Assembly (NCBI GenBank): GCA_945901025.1
Contig: CAMDJW010000001.1
Location: forward strand, 338,723-402,722
DNA: 64,000 bases
Origin: Spirosoma fluviale
Lineage (GTDB): Bacteria; Bacteroidota; Bacteroidia; Cytophagales; Spirosomataceae
Direction of reading: 5' to 3'
Both the position numbers and the translations under genes were made by a program. Positions 43,866-52,078 of the stretch are shown here, piece after piece. The notes under the pieces are model-generated. The model did not search any database. It was not told the DNA's origin and saw nothing but the letters and a program-made list of their open reading frames with translations. Position 1 is the stretch's first letter. Each line of letters begins with the position of its first letter.

Positions 43866-44703
43866 TTAAGAGCCTAGATTTAATGTTTCCTGAATTACAG
43901 GCATCCGCTGTTTTAACATCTTTTGCAAGAGCTCGTTTCCCATTTTCTGCTATATTGAAATACAAAGGAACGGTAATGTGTTCGTTTATAAAACCAATTT
44001 TCTGAAAAGCCAATCCACCACTCCATTCCAAATCCGAATAGGTCATTACATTATCAACTTGATTCAAAGTCGTATAAAATGAAATCAATTTTGTTAGACC
44101 GCCTACAAGCCTGACGGAGGGATCCGTACATATTTGAATCAATTCGGCTGAAATTTGAGTATTGCCATTCTCCATTTTAAAAACTCGATCCTTCCCAAAA
44201 ACAGCTATAGCGATCAGTGGATTCCCATTAATTTCAAATTCAGATGTAATATTACGAAATTGGCGGTGTGGCGGAACAATGCATGCCAAATAGGTTTTAC
44301 CTTTTAAAAAACCCAATAAATGATTTTTATTGGCAAATTCCCGTGCATCATTTTCCGCTAAAATCACCACTTTAGTGTCTCGGGCAAAAATAGAAATGGG
44401 TTTATTGATTCGAAATGTCAGAAAATTTAAAATCCAATTCTTTTTGTGATTCCAAATATCTTCCCAAATTCGAAAAGCAGAAAAACCATCACTTCTAAGG
44501 TTTACAATTTCTTGTTGGAAAGCAGCTAATTTACCTGAATCCAACCTTTTAAATTCAGCTAAACAAATCCCCTGAATGATGATTGAATTTTCTTTCAATT
44601 TCCAAATTGGAAAACTATCTTGCATATATGTTTGTCGTTCAAACCCTAATGGGGCAAGATGAACATCCAATTCAAGATAATAATTAGACTTTAAGGGAAT
44701 CAT
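43849..44703 (-). CDS. Uncharacterised protein, possibly endonuclease-like N-terminus with Mom/GNAT-like C-terminus
   Basis: 284 residues, soluble, no signal. A Vsr-like motif is possible around FSAFRIWEDIWNHKK (about 74-88), where RIWEDIW recalls very-short-patch endonuclease motifs. The later part (about 105-240) has KVVILAENDAREFANKNHLLG, IAIAVFGKDRVFKM, RLVGGLTKLISFY and VMTYSDLEWSGGLAFQKIGF, a pattern similar to phage acyltransferase-like (Mom-type) proteins. These resemblances are by eye. It is upstream of and overlaps the compact MiaA gene, so they form a two-gene unit. Function unknown. Confidence 0.55.
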   Translation of the reverse strand: MIPLKSNYYLELDVHLAPLGFERQTYMQDSFPIWKLKENSIIIQGICLAEFKRLDSGKLAAFQQEIVNLRSDGFSAFRIWEDIWNHKKNWILNFLTFRINKPISIFARDTKVVILAENDAREFANKNHLLGFLKGKTYLACIVPPHRQFRNITSEFEINGNPLIAIAVFGKDRVFKMENGNTQISAELIQICTDPSVRLVGGLTKLISFYTTLNQVDNVMTYSDLEWSGGLAFQKIGFINEHITVPLYFNIAENGKRALAKDVKTADACNSGNIKSRLLIDGKI

Positions 44704-44786
44704 TTAATACAAATAATGGTTCAAAGATACAGTGAAATTGAGTAGAAAGTGGTTAATAAACGCTTTGTAAATTTTAAATATACATT

Positions 44787-45617
44787 ATGCAATTTAGATT
44801 TGAATCGAGTAGAAATGAGGTTTCAACGTTTGCAACCCAACAAATCAGGGATAATTTTTTGATCGAAAATATTTTTTCGGAAGATCAAATTGAACTAACC
44901 TATTCCATTTATGATCGAATGATTATAGGAGGGGCAATGCCAATAAATGAAACCCTTACTTTGGGAAATCCTGATAAATTAAAAGCCAATTACTTTTTAG
45001 AGCGCAGAGAGATGGGGATCATTAATGTGGGGGGTGAAGGTAAAGTTACGGCAGACGGAGTAGAATTTGAAATAGGCAAATTGAGTGCCGTATATGTAGG
45101 AAAAGGGACGCAAAATGTCTCATTTAGCTCAAAATCAAAAAACGAACCTGCGCTATTTTATATATTATCTTGTCCTGCACACGCGACTTATCCAAATGTG
45201 AAATTGGAGAAGGAAAATGTAATCACAGTGAACATGGGTGCTTTGGAAACTTCAAACCATCGGACGATTTATAAATACATCCACCAAGAGGGCATTCAAT
45301 CTTGCCAGTTGGTCATGGGATTAACCATTTTAGAACCAGGATCTGTTTGGAATACTATGCCATCGCATGTGCATGATCGCAGAATGGAAGCTTATTTGTA
45401 TTTTGATGTGGACCCAGAGCATGCTGTATTGCATTTATTAGGTGAACCAACAGATACAAAACACATGTGGGTACATAACCATCAAGCAATTATTTCGCCA
45501 CCATGGTCTATTCATAGTGGTTCAGGGACGAAAAACTATTCATTCATTTGGGGAATGGCAGGTGAAAACAAAGATTATACAGACATGGATTTTTCTCCAA
45601 TTAAGGAATTACGGTAA
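44787..45617 (+). CDS. kduI: 5-dehydro-4-deoxy-D-glucuronate isomerase
   Basis: Isomerises the open-chain 4-deoxy-uronate left by unsaturated glucuronyl/galacturonyl hydrolases. Cupin fold; metal ligands in MPSHVHDRRMEAYLYFD (His, His, Glu; about 191-207) and a late His in WSIHSGSG. The C-terminal segment SFIWGMAGENKDYTDMDF is family-typical. 276 residues. Its stop shares one base with the start of the next gene, a GH105 enzyme, whose product is the substrate of KduI, so the pair forms a functional unit. No kduD is seen here. Confidence 0.96.
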   Translation: MQFRFESSRNEVSTFATQQIRDNFLIENIFSEDQIELTYSIYDRMIIGGAMPINETLTLGNPDKLKANYFLERREMGIINVGGEGKVTADGVEFEIGKLSAVYVGKGTQNVSFSSKSKNEPALFYILSCPAHATYPNVKLEKENVITVNMGALETSNHRTIYKYIHQEGIQSCQLVMGLTILEPGSVWNTMPSHVHDRRMEAYLYFDVDPEHAVLHLLGEPTDTKHMWVHNHQAIISPPWSIHSGSGTKNYSFIWGMAGENKDYTDMDFSPIKELR

Positions 45618-47512
45618 TGAAAAACATAGGAATAATTTGCTCGTTTTTATTGGTGTCGTTTGTTGGCCTTAGCCAAAACACACCCTATTCAGTTCAAATG
45701 GCTGAGTCATTGATGCATACACATCAAGATTCCATTCAAGTAAAATTGGGAAAACCCGTGAACTGGGATTATGAACAAGGATTATATTTAAAGGCTTTAG
45801 AATGGGTTTTTCAACGTACTGGAGATGCCAAATACTTTACTTACATTCAGAAAAATATCAACAGCTTTGTTAGTCCGTCGGGGGAAATAAGAACTTACAA
45901 AGCTTCAGAATTTAATTCGGATAATATAACCACAGGGCGCGCTTTGTTATTTTTATACCAAGAACTCAATATAGAAAAATACAAAAAGGCGGCCGACCTA
46001 TTGATGAAGCAAATTTCTACGCAGCCTAGAACGAAGGAAGGTGGCTTTTGGCATAAAGATCGATATCCTGACCAAATGTGGCTTGATGGACTTTATATGC
46101 TTGAACCATTTTATGCCGAATACGGAAAAATCACAGGTCAAGACTATTGGGCAGATATCGTCATGCAGTTTCAATTAATGGAAAAAGGGGCATTAGACCC
46201 TAAAACAGGTTTATTGTACCATGCATATGACCATGAAAGGAAGCAACCATGGGCAAATAAGTCAACAGGTCAGTCACCCAATTTCTGGGGTAGGTCCATG
46301 GGGTGGTACATGATGGGTTTAGTGGATGTGCTTGATTATATGCCCACAAATCATCCTAAAAGATCCATTTTAGTTAATCAATTAGCTCGATTATCAGCTG
46401 CCATATTGAAAATTCAAGATGTAAAAACGGGTCTTTGGTATCAGGTACCTAATTTTCCCGGAAGAAAAGGAAATTACCTCGAAGCATCGTGTGCGAACAT
46501 GTTTGTTTACGCGATAGCAAAAGGAATGCGAAAAGGGTATTTACCACAAAATTATGCAGGTAAAGTTTCAAAAGCCTACGATGGCATATTGAAAAATTTC
46601 ATCACAAAAGATGCGCAAGGATACATTCACATTGAAAAAACGGTTAGTGTGGGAGGCTTAGGTGGCCAGCCCTACCGCGATGGTTCGTATGAATATTATT
46701 TAAGTGAGCCACTAAAAACGGATGATTTAAAAGGTGCGGGACCATTTATTATGGCCTCTTTGGAAATGGAAATTGCCAAAGAATTGGCGATTGGCCAAGG
46801 CAAAAAAGTGGTCTTAGATTATTACTTCAACCATGAATATAAGGTTTCAAAATCAGGCAAAAAGGAATTTAATAAGTTTTATACCTGGGAAGAGAGAAAA
46901 GATCGCGGTTATAGTTTATTTGCCACTCAATTAGAGCAAATGGGGCTTAAAACGGATTCATTATCTGTAGCTCCAACGCTTGAAAATTTAAAAAATGCAA
47001 ACATCTACATCATTGTAGATCCTGATAATTTGAAGGAGTCTCCTACCCCAAATTATGTTCAAGCAAAGGATATTGATGAGATCGAGAAATGGGTGAAGCA
47101 AGGTGGCAGTTTGATTTTATTGGCCAATGACACGACTAATTGTGAAATACCTAAATTCAATGAATTAGCTAAAAGATTTGGAATTGAGTTTATAGGACCT
47201 AATTTAAATTTTGTGCAGGGGACTCAATGGGAACAAGGAGCTGTATACATTCCAGAGGGTCATCCCATATTTGCACCTTTGAAAAAGATTTATGTGAAGG
47301 AAATAACTCAATTGAAACTCAGTAAAACGGCAAAATCAGTATTAAACATCAAAGATGCCGTGGTGATGGCTGAAGCGCAAGTTGGAAAAGGGAAGGTTAT
47401 CGCATTGGGAGATCCTTGGATTTACAATGAGTATTTGAATAATCGAAGAACTCCTTTGGAATTTGAGAACTTTAATGCTGCCAAAAAACTGATTAAATAT
47501 TTATTAAAATAA
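45617..47512 (+). CDS. Secreted GH105 unsaturated rhamnogalacturonyl/glucuronyl hydrolase with C-terminal DUF4350-like domain
   Basis: Removes the unsaturated uronic acid made by polysaccharide lyases. A signal peptide (about 1-19, ending GLSQ) is followed by an (alpha/alpha)6 GH105 domain (about 25-390), with WLDGLYMLEPFYAEYG, NFWGRSMGWYMMGLVDVLD and YLEASCANMFVYAIAKGM. The C-terminal part (about 400-631) looks like a DUF4350/glutamine-amidotransferase-like domain: VVLDYYFNHEY, IEKWVKQGGSLILLANDT, and GKGKVIALGDPWIYNEY. This fusion is common in Bacteroidota. It is translationally coupled to kduI. Confidence 0.93.
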   Translation: MKNIGIICSFLLVSFVGLSQNTPYSVQMAESLMHTHQDSIQVKLGKPVNWDYEQGLYLKALEWVFQRTGDAKYFTYIQKNINSFVSPSGEIRTYKASEFNSDNITTGRALLFLYQELNIEKYKKAADLLMKQISTQPRTKEGGFWHKDRYPDQMWLDGLYMLEPFYAEYGKITGQDYWADIVMQFQLMEKGALDPKTGLLYHAYDHERKQPWANKSTGQSPNFWGRSMGWYMMGLVDVLDYMPTNHPKRSILVNQLARLSAAILKIQDVKTGLWYQVPNFPGRKGNYLEASCANMFVYAIAKGMRKGYLPQNYAGKVSKAYDGILKNFITKDAQGYIHIEKTVSVGGLGGQPYRDGSYEYYLSEPLKTDDLKGAGPFIMASLEMEIAKELAIGQGKKVVLDYYFNHEYKVSKSGKKEFNKFYTWEERKDRGYSLFATQLEQMGLKTDSLSVAPTLENLKNANIYIIVDPDNLKESPTPNYVQAKDIDEIEKWVKQGGSLILLANDTTNCEIPKFNELAKRFGIEFIGPNLNFVQGTQWEQGAVYIPEGHPIFAPLKKIYVKEITQLKLSKTAKSVLNIKDAVVMAEAQVGKGKVIALGDPWIYNEYLNNRRTPLEFENFNAAKKLIKYLLK

Positions 47513-47553
47513 GAATATCAGTTTTTTAATTGCTTAAATCAAATGCCCCCTTT

Positions 47554-47586
47554 AGCTTTACTAACTTTTGAAAAGTTAGTAAAGCT
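47554..47586. repeat. Perfect 16-bp inverted repeat between convergent genes
   Basis: AGCTTTACTAACTTTT (47554-47569), one G, then AAAAGTTAGTAAAGCT (47571-47586). No T run follows on either strand, so it is not a standard terminator. It lies between the GH105 stop and the convergent nuclease stop. Confidence 0.85.
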
Positions 47587-47621
47587 GGTTGCTGAAGCTC
47601 TATTTTACAAATTGTCAATCA

Positions 47622-48278
47622 CTAAGGAAACTTATATCCCGTCATTTTTTTTAGCTGAGCTAAAGGAATTGAATAGGATTGCCAATTGGGATTCAAGGTC
47701 TTTTCATTGGGGAATAAAATACACCAAACTTTATCTGGAGTGTAAACGACTTTCCAACAATATTTTGGGATGGGCATTTTGGTTGACCCGAGAGCATCTT
47801 TAGCCCCAATGGCCCCCGCATAAATAACTAATTTTTGTCCTCTTTTGGCCAATTTACGGCAATATGCTTCTAATCGTTCCCAGGGTCCCCGATTCAACTC
47901 AGGCGTTTGAGGAAGCATATTGGACATTAAAAATGTTTCTCTGTTTAAAAATACAGTAGACGTTCGATCTTCTGAATTACATAAATGTCCTCGGTCGTAT
48001 CCCGTATACTTGTAATCAGACTCATCAATCATATAAAATGATCTAGGAAAGCTGTCATCTTGAATAAATTTATTAGTGCGAGAAACAGAACCTACATCAG
48101 CGTCTTTGAGCGTCCAGGCAACCCAATTAGCCCGACCCATAACACCATCATACGACATGACGTAACTAGATTTTACAGATAAATAATTGGATGTGGATGC
48201 AGTATTTGCACCTGAAATATTCACAATTCCTACAGGAAAAACCTGCAGGAAAAATGAAATAATAAGATTTAAAATCAT
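47622..48278 (-). CDS. Secreted DNA/RNA non-specific endonuclease
   Basis: Beta-beta-alpha metal nuclease of the NucA/Serratia type. Signal-like N-terminus (LNLIISFFLQVFPV) followed by the catalytic motif GYDRGHLCNSEDRT (DRGH, about 105-118), with the Asn in the later MSNMLPQTPELNRGPWERLE. 218 residues. Last gene of a six-gene minus-strand operon; it overlaps the upstream esterase by 4 bp. It probably digests extracellular nucleic acid as a phosphorus or carbon source. Confidence 0.94.
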   Translation of the reverse strand: MILNLIISFFLQVFPVGIVNISGANTASTSNYLSVKSSYVMSYDGVMGRANWVAWTLKDADVGSVSRTNKFIQDDSFPRSFYMIDESDYKYTGYDRGHLCNSEDRTSTVFLNRETFLMSNMLPQTPELNRGPWERLEAYCRKLAKRGQKLVIYAGAIGAKDALGSTKMPIPKYCWKVVYTPDKVWCILFPNEKTLNPNWQSYSIPLAQLKKMTGYKFP

Positions 48279-49051
48279 CTTTTAAACGAAAATAACCAAG
48301 ATAATAAAGTTGGCTGAGCAAAGGTATTATCCCATGAATTATGATTAACCCCAGGATATTCCGTATAAGTCACATTAGCTTTAGCCTCTTGTAAGGCAGC
48401 TACTAATTCCCTTGAATGTCTCACTGGAACTACTGCGTCGGCATCCCCATGATTCACCCATAAAGGTAATTTTTTAGCATATTTTTTAACATAGGTCAAA
48501 TCCGCCCCTCCACAAATTGGGATCGCAGCGGCAAACATTTTTGGATTTCTTGAAACCGCTTCCATGGTTCCCATGCCTCCCATCGATAAGCCCATGATGT
48601 ATAAACGTTTTTTATCTGCAACTTTCGATTTAACCAAACTTTTAACCAAATCTATGGCAGATTGTAAGGGCCAATTTATGTTTTGGGAATAGTCGAAAAC
48701 GAAAGAAGTAGGCTTTTGTGTTCGATCAATTTTAACAGATGACCAATAGGAATCTTTGGGACATTGGGGGAAAATCACAATCGCTGGAAATTTGGCTTGA
48801 TTTTCAGGATTCAAAAAAACTTGTGTCCCATATTTCATTTGTGCCACATTATCATCACCCCGTTCACCGGCACCGTGCAAAACCAAAACTACTGGATATT
48901 GGGTAGAAGGTTTATAATTGGCCGGGTATAAAATCTGATAGGACAAACTTTGACCTAACTCATTCACATAGGATTTCTTTTCAAAAACACCTTGAGCGAA
49001 AATTTGAATACTTAAAAAAAGAAGCGCAAAAGCAAAAAATAATTTTTTCAT
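48275..49051 (-). CDS. Secreted alpha/beta-hydrolase (esterase, CE1/dienelactone hydrolase-like)
   Basis: Start chosen at ATG 49051, giving a clean signal peptide (MKKLFFAFALLFLSIQIFAQ); an upstream in-frame Met at 49099 adds 16 residues. VLVLHGAGERGDDN supplies the oxyanion region, MGLSMGGMGTMEA the nucleophile Ser (GxSxG), WVNHGDADAVVPV the Asp region and NHNSWDN the His. 258 residues. It resembles carbohydrate esterases that remove acyl or feruloyl groups. 4-bp overlaps on both sides with madM and the nuclease make coupling likely. Confidence 0.88.
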   Translation of the reverse strand: MKKLFFAFALLFLSIQIFAQGVFEKKSYVNELGQSLSYQILYPANYKPSTQYPVVLVLHGAGERGDDNVAQMKYGTQVFLNPENQAKFPAIVIFPQCPKDSYWSSVKIDRTQKPTSFVFDYSQNINWPLQSAIDLVKSLVKSKVADKKRLYIMGLSMGGMGTMEAVSRNPKMFAAAIPICGGADLTYVKKYAKKLPLWVNHGDADAVVPVRHSRELVAALQEAKANVTYTEYPGVNHNSWDNTFAQPTLLSWLFSFKR

Positions 49052-49806
49052 AGGATTTTTTCTAAAATTAAATAAAATACAGATGGACATAATAGGCAAC
49101 CCATTCCGGTCGCAAAAGTAGCTGTTAAAGCCCCATAAGGAACTAATTTAATATCAGTTGCCGCTAATCCAGCAGAAACTCCTGAAGTGGTACTCATCAT
49201 TCCTCCATAAATCATGGCACTATGTGCATTATTTAAGCCAATATAAGGGGCAATAAATGGGGTGGAAATCGTGACAAAAATAGATTTAACAACTCCTGTA
49301 GCTATACTTAATGCTATGACCTCAGAACTAGCTTGTAAAGCGGCTCCTGTCACGGGACCTACGATAAAAGTACAAGCGCCTGCTCCAACGGTGGCTATAC
49401 TTTTAGCATCATAATAGCCAAAAAAAACAGCAATAATTGCACCGCCAACGAAAGAAACGGTAGTTCCTAAAACTAAAGAAATGGCTCCGGCTAAACCTGT
49501 TTGACGAATCAACATAAAACTGGCACCCATCGCAGTGGATACAATAGCGAAATCCCTAAACATGGAACCTCCTAATAATGACATTCCAGATAAAATAGAA
49601 ATATCGGCAATTCCTTTTGACCCACCCGTATGCAATCCAGCGAAATAGGCGACGATTAAACCTAATAAAATGGCAACTGCCGCTCCAGGTATCTTGTTTT
49701 TCAAGACATGTTTGGAAATTAAAAAACCTAAATAGCTAATGATACCCACTACCACAAACGCAACAATCAAGCCATTCTTTTCGAAAAAGTTGACAATAAT
49801 TTCCAT
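49048..49806 (-). CDS. madM: Malonate transporter subunit MadM-like
   Basis: 252-residue membrane protein with about eight hydrophobic segments, matching MadM of the sodium-dependent malonate transporter MadLM. Conserved GAGACTFIVGPVTGAALQAS and IYGGMMSTTSGVSAGLAATD are family features. It follows madL by 1 bp and overlaps the esterase by 4 bp. No malonate decarboxylase or other mad genes are visible in this window, and the transporter is inside a sugar-hydrolase operon, so the substrate may differ. Confidence 0.88.
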   Translation of the reverse strand: MEIIVNFFEKNGLIVAFVVVGIISYLGFLISKHVLKNKIPGAAVAILLGLIVAYFAGLHTGGSKGIADISILSGMSLLGGSMFRDFAIVSTAMGASFMLIRQTGLAGAISLVLGTTVSFVGGAIIAVFFGYYDAKSIATVGAGACTFIVGPVTGAALQASSEVIALSIATGVVKSIFVTISTPFIAPYIGLNNAHSAMIYGGMMSTTSGVSAGLAATDIKLVPYGALTATFATGMGCLLCPSVFYLILEKIL

Positions 49807-49807
49807 C

Positions 49808-50176
49808 CTAGTTATTTAATGGTGATTTAGTTAATTTAACTAATAATGGGATGCAGGCAAAACACATAAAAACAGGAATGACACCAGCGAGAATGGCTAA
49901 TAAACCAGAATCGAGTGCCACCACCACGTTTTGGGTGGCTGACATAGCCACAATAACGGGAATGTACATCTGGCTCCAAAACAAAATTCCTTTTTCCGCT
50001 TCAGCAGAAAAGAAATTCCGTTTGTTAAAATAGTCATGCCCTAAAATCAAAAATAACATGGCAAATCCAACTCCCCCGACATTGGCTTTAACACCAATCC
50101 ATTTGGCTAAAAATTCGCCTACCAATTGGCCTAATATATAACAGGCCCCTAAAAATGAGACTCCATAAATAACCAT
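49808..50176 (-). CDS. madL: Malonate transporter subunit MadL-like
   Basis: 122-residue membrane protein with about four hydrophobic segments (VIYGVSFLGACYILGQLVGE, then NVGGVGFAMLFLILGHDYF, and later LDSGLLAILAGVIPVFMCF). Size, layout and pairing with madM identify MadL. Its start shares one base with the stop of the GH20 gene, and madM follows 1 bp later. Substrate is inferred only from family. Confidence 0.87.
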   Translation of the reverse strand: MVIYGVSFLGACYILGQLVGEFLAKWIGVKANVGGVGFAMLFLILGHDYFNKRNFFSAEAEKGILFWSQMYIPVIVAMSATQNVVVALDSGLLAILAGVIPVFMCFACIPLLVKLTKSPLNN

Positions 50177-52071
50177 TATTTTATTCGTTTTAACATGTCA
50201 GAAATAGGAAATCGAATCGCTTGACCCATGGGTTTTTTACCTCGATAGCTAATTACGCGCATTTCGACAGCATCCTTGGGCACAGTGATAAGCCCTAATG
50301 CAGCAGGATAATAATGGTCGGGCAACGAGTGATCGAAACTATAGTGGAATGAAATGTTCCCCACTTCAGCTGTCATTTTAACTTGAATCTCCCCCTTTGA
50401 TGTTTTCGAAAACTTGAAAATAGGGTCATACATGCTTCGAGCGTATTTAATTTCAGCCATATCTGATCTTTCAAAATGATTTTCGACTCGACTGATAAAA
50501 TTATCCCAATTTTTATTTTCGTTTTTTGACCATAAATCTTCAGCCACAGCCCAGGCACGGGGATATAACATATATTGAAGATGTCGGTAATTAAATAATT
50601 GCTCAGACCATAAATTCGCTTGGCCACCTTTAATTAATTCAGCGTTTACGCCTTCAGGTACCGGATTGAAATCATAAGAATTTTTCAGTCGAACGGTTTC
50701 ATACACAGGAGGCTCAATAATTCCATCCCCCTGCATTAAATCAAGATATACATTTGAGTTAGGCGTCATGACCACTTGGTGCCCATCATTAGCCGCCTGA
50801 ATACCCCCTTTAATCCCCCTCCAAGACATAACAGCAGTATTTTTTGGTAGTCCTCCCCCTTCTAATATCTCATCCCAGCCCATCATTTTTTTCCCTTTTG
50901 AAGTAATAATTTTTTCCAAACGGCGCGTAAAATAGGCTTGAACTTCTTGAGAATTGGCTAAACCCTCCTTGATTCTTAACGCTTGAATTTGAGGATTTTT
51001 ATCCCAATAATTTTTAGGACATTCATCCCCACCCATATGAATATATTCAAAAGGAAATAATTCAGACACTTCACCAAAAACCTTGTCTAAAAAGGTATAA
51101 ACCTTTTCATTAGCTGGGCATAACGTGTTATCCTGCAAAGCAATGGCATGATCGGTAGACCAATCAATAAAAGGCTCGCCAGAAATAACTTGGTAATTTA
51201 CCGCCTCTGGTGTACATGAAAGTTCTGGATAAGAAGCCACAGCGGCCATCGAATGTCCTGGAACATCTATTTCAGGCATGATATCGACAAACCTATCTTT
51301 GGCATATTTAACTAACTCTCGTATGTCATCTTGCGTAAAGTATCCACCAAAATCCCGAGGTTCATTCGGCTCAGGTTTAGAAAACTCCGTAAATCGGCCT
51401 ATTTTCTTCACATTAAAAGCGCCCTTTTTAGTCAAATTAGGGAATGATTTTATTTCAATGCGCCAACCTTCATCATCCGTCAAATGCAGATGCAATAAGT
51501 TGTATTTATAAGCGACCATTTCGTCAATAAATTGCTTTACTTGATCCTTAGTAAAGAAATGCCTCGCTACGTCAAACATCATTCCGCGCCATGCGAATCT
51601 TGGCGAGTCCTGAATATTAGCAAATGGAATTTTCCAAGAAACACCGTTTACAATCGTTTTTGATTCGATTTCCTTGGGTAATAATTGACCTAAGGTTTGA
51701 ATTCCATAAAACAAACCAACTGGATTATTCGCCGAAATTTGGACTCCGCTCTGATTCACTTGAAGGCGATAGCCTTCTTTTCCTAGTGTTGAATCAAATG
51801 ATTTATTTAAAGCAAATCGAATATTAGCTTTTACCTGATCCCCATAAACCCATTTTAATTTATACCCAGTGGCTTTTTTGAGTTTCTCAGACAATACCTT
51901 GAACGCCACTTTTAAGGTGGGATCATTAGGTCCTGACAAAGTCAAGGAGCTAGGTATAGAATAAGACCCTTTGGGGTATTCTGCTTTTAATGGAATTGGG
52001 ATAATCGAAGGTGTTTGACCCCTAAAAACAAAGGATGTCAAACAAATGAAAGTTAAAATTACGTACTTCAT
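50176..52071 (-). CDS. Secreted beta-N-acetylhexosaminidase (GH20)
   Basis: Removes terminal N-acetylglucosamine or -galactosamine from glycans, using substrate-assisted catalysis. Signal peptide (about 1-18), GH20b domain (about 20-155), catalytic (beta/alpha)8 domain with LHLHLTDDEGWRIEIKSFP and the catalytic pair D349-E350 in HMGGDECPKNYW. WRGIKGGIQAANDGH and LWSEQLFNYRHLQYMLYPR follow. A C-terminal beta domain is present. 631 residues. Second gene of the operon, 7 bp after the carboxylesterase. Confidence 0.96.
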   Translation of the reverse strand: MKYVILTFICLTSFVFRGQTPSIIPIPLKAEYPKGSYSIPSSLTLSGPNDPTLKVAFKVLSEKLKKATGYKLKWVYGDQVKANIRFALNKSFDSTLGKEGYRLQVNQSGVQISANNPVGLFYGIQTLGQLLPKEIESKTIVNGVSWKIPFANIQDSPRFAWRGMMFDVARHFFTKDQVKQFIDEMVAYKYNLLHLHLTDDEGWRIEIKSFPNLTKKGAFNVKKIGRFTEFSKPEPNEPRDFGGYFTQDDIRELVKYAKDRFVDIMPEIDVPGHSMAAVASYPELSCTPEAVNYQVISGEPFIDWSTDHAIALQDNTLCPANEKVYTFLDKVFGEVSELFPFEYIHMGGDECPKNYWDKNPQIQALRIKEGLANSQEVQAYFTRRLEKIITSKGKKMMGWDEILEGGGLPKNTAVMSWRGIKGGIQAANDGHQVVMTPNSNVYLDLMQGDGIIEPPVYETVRLKNSYDFNPVPEGVNAELIKGGQANLWSEQLFNYRHLQYMLYPRAWAVAEDLWSKNENKNWDNFISRVENHFERSDMAEIKYARSMYDPIFKFSKTSKGEIQVKMTAEVGNISFHYSFDHSLPDHYYPAALGLITVPKDAVEMRVISYRGKKPMGQAIRFPISDMLKRIK

Positions 52072-52078
52072 AAATTAC

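Noticed and set aside
47543..47803. Plus-strand open frame of 86 codons
   Set aside because: It is antisense to the nuclease gene and includes the hairpin; codon pattern is not coding.
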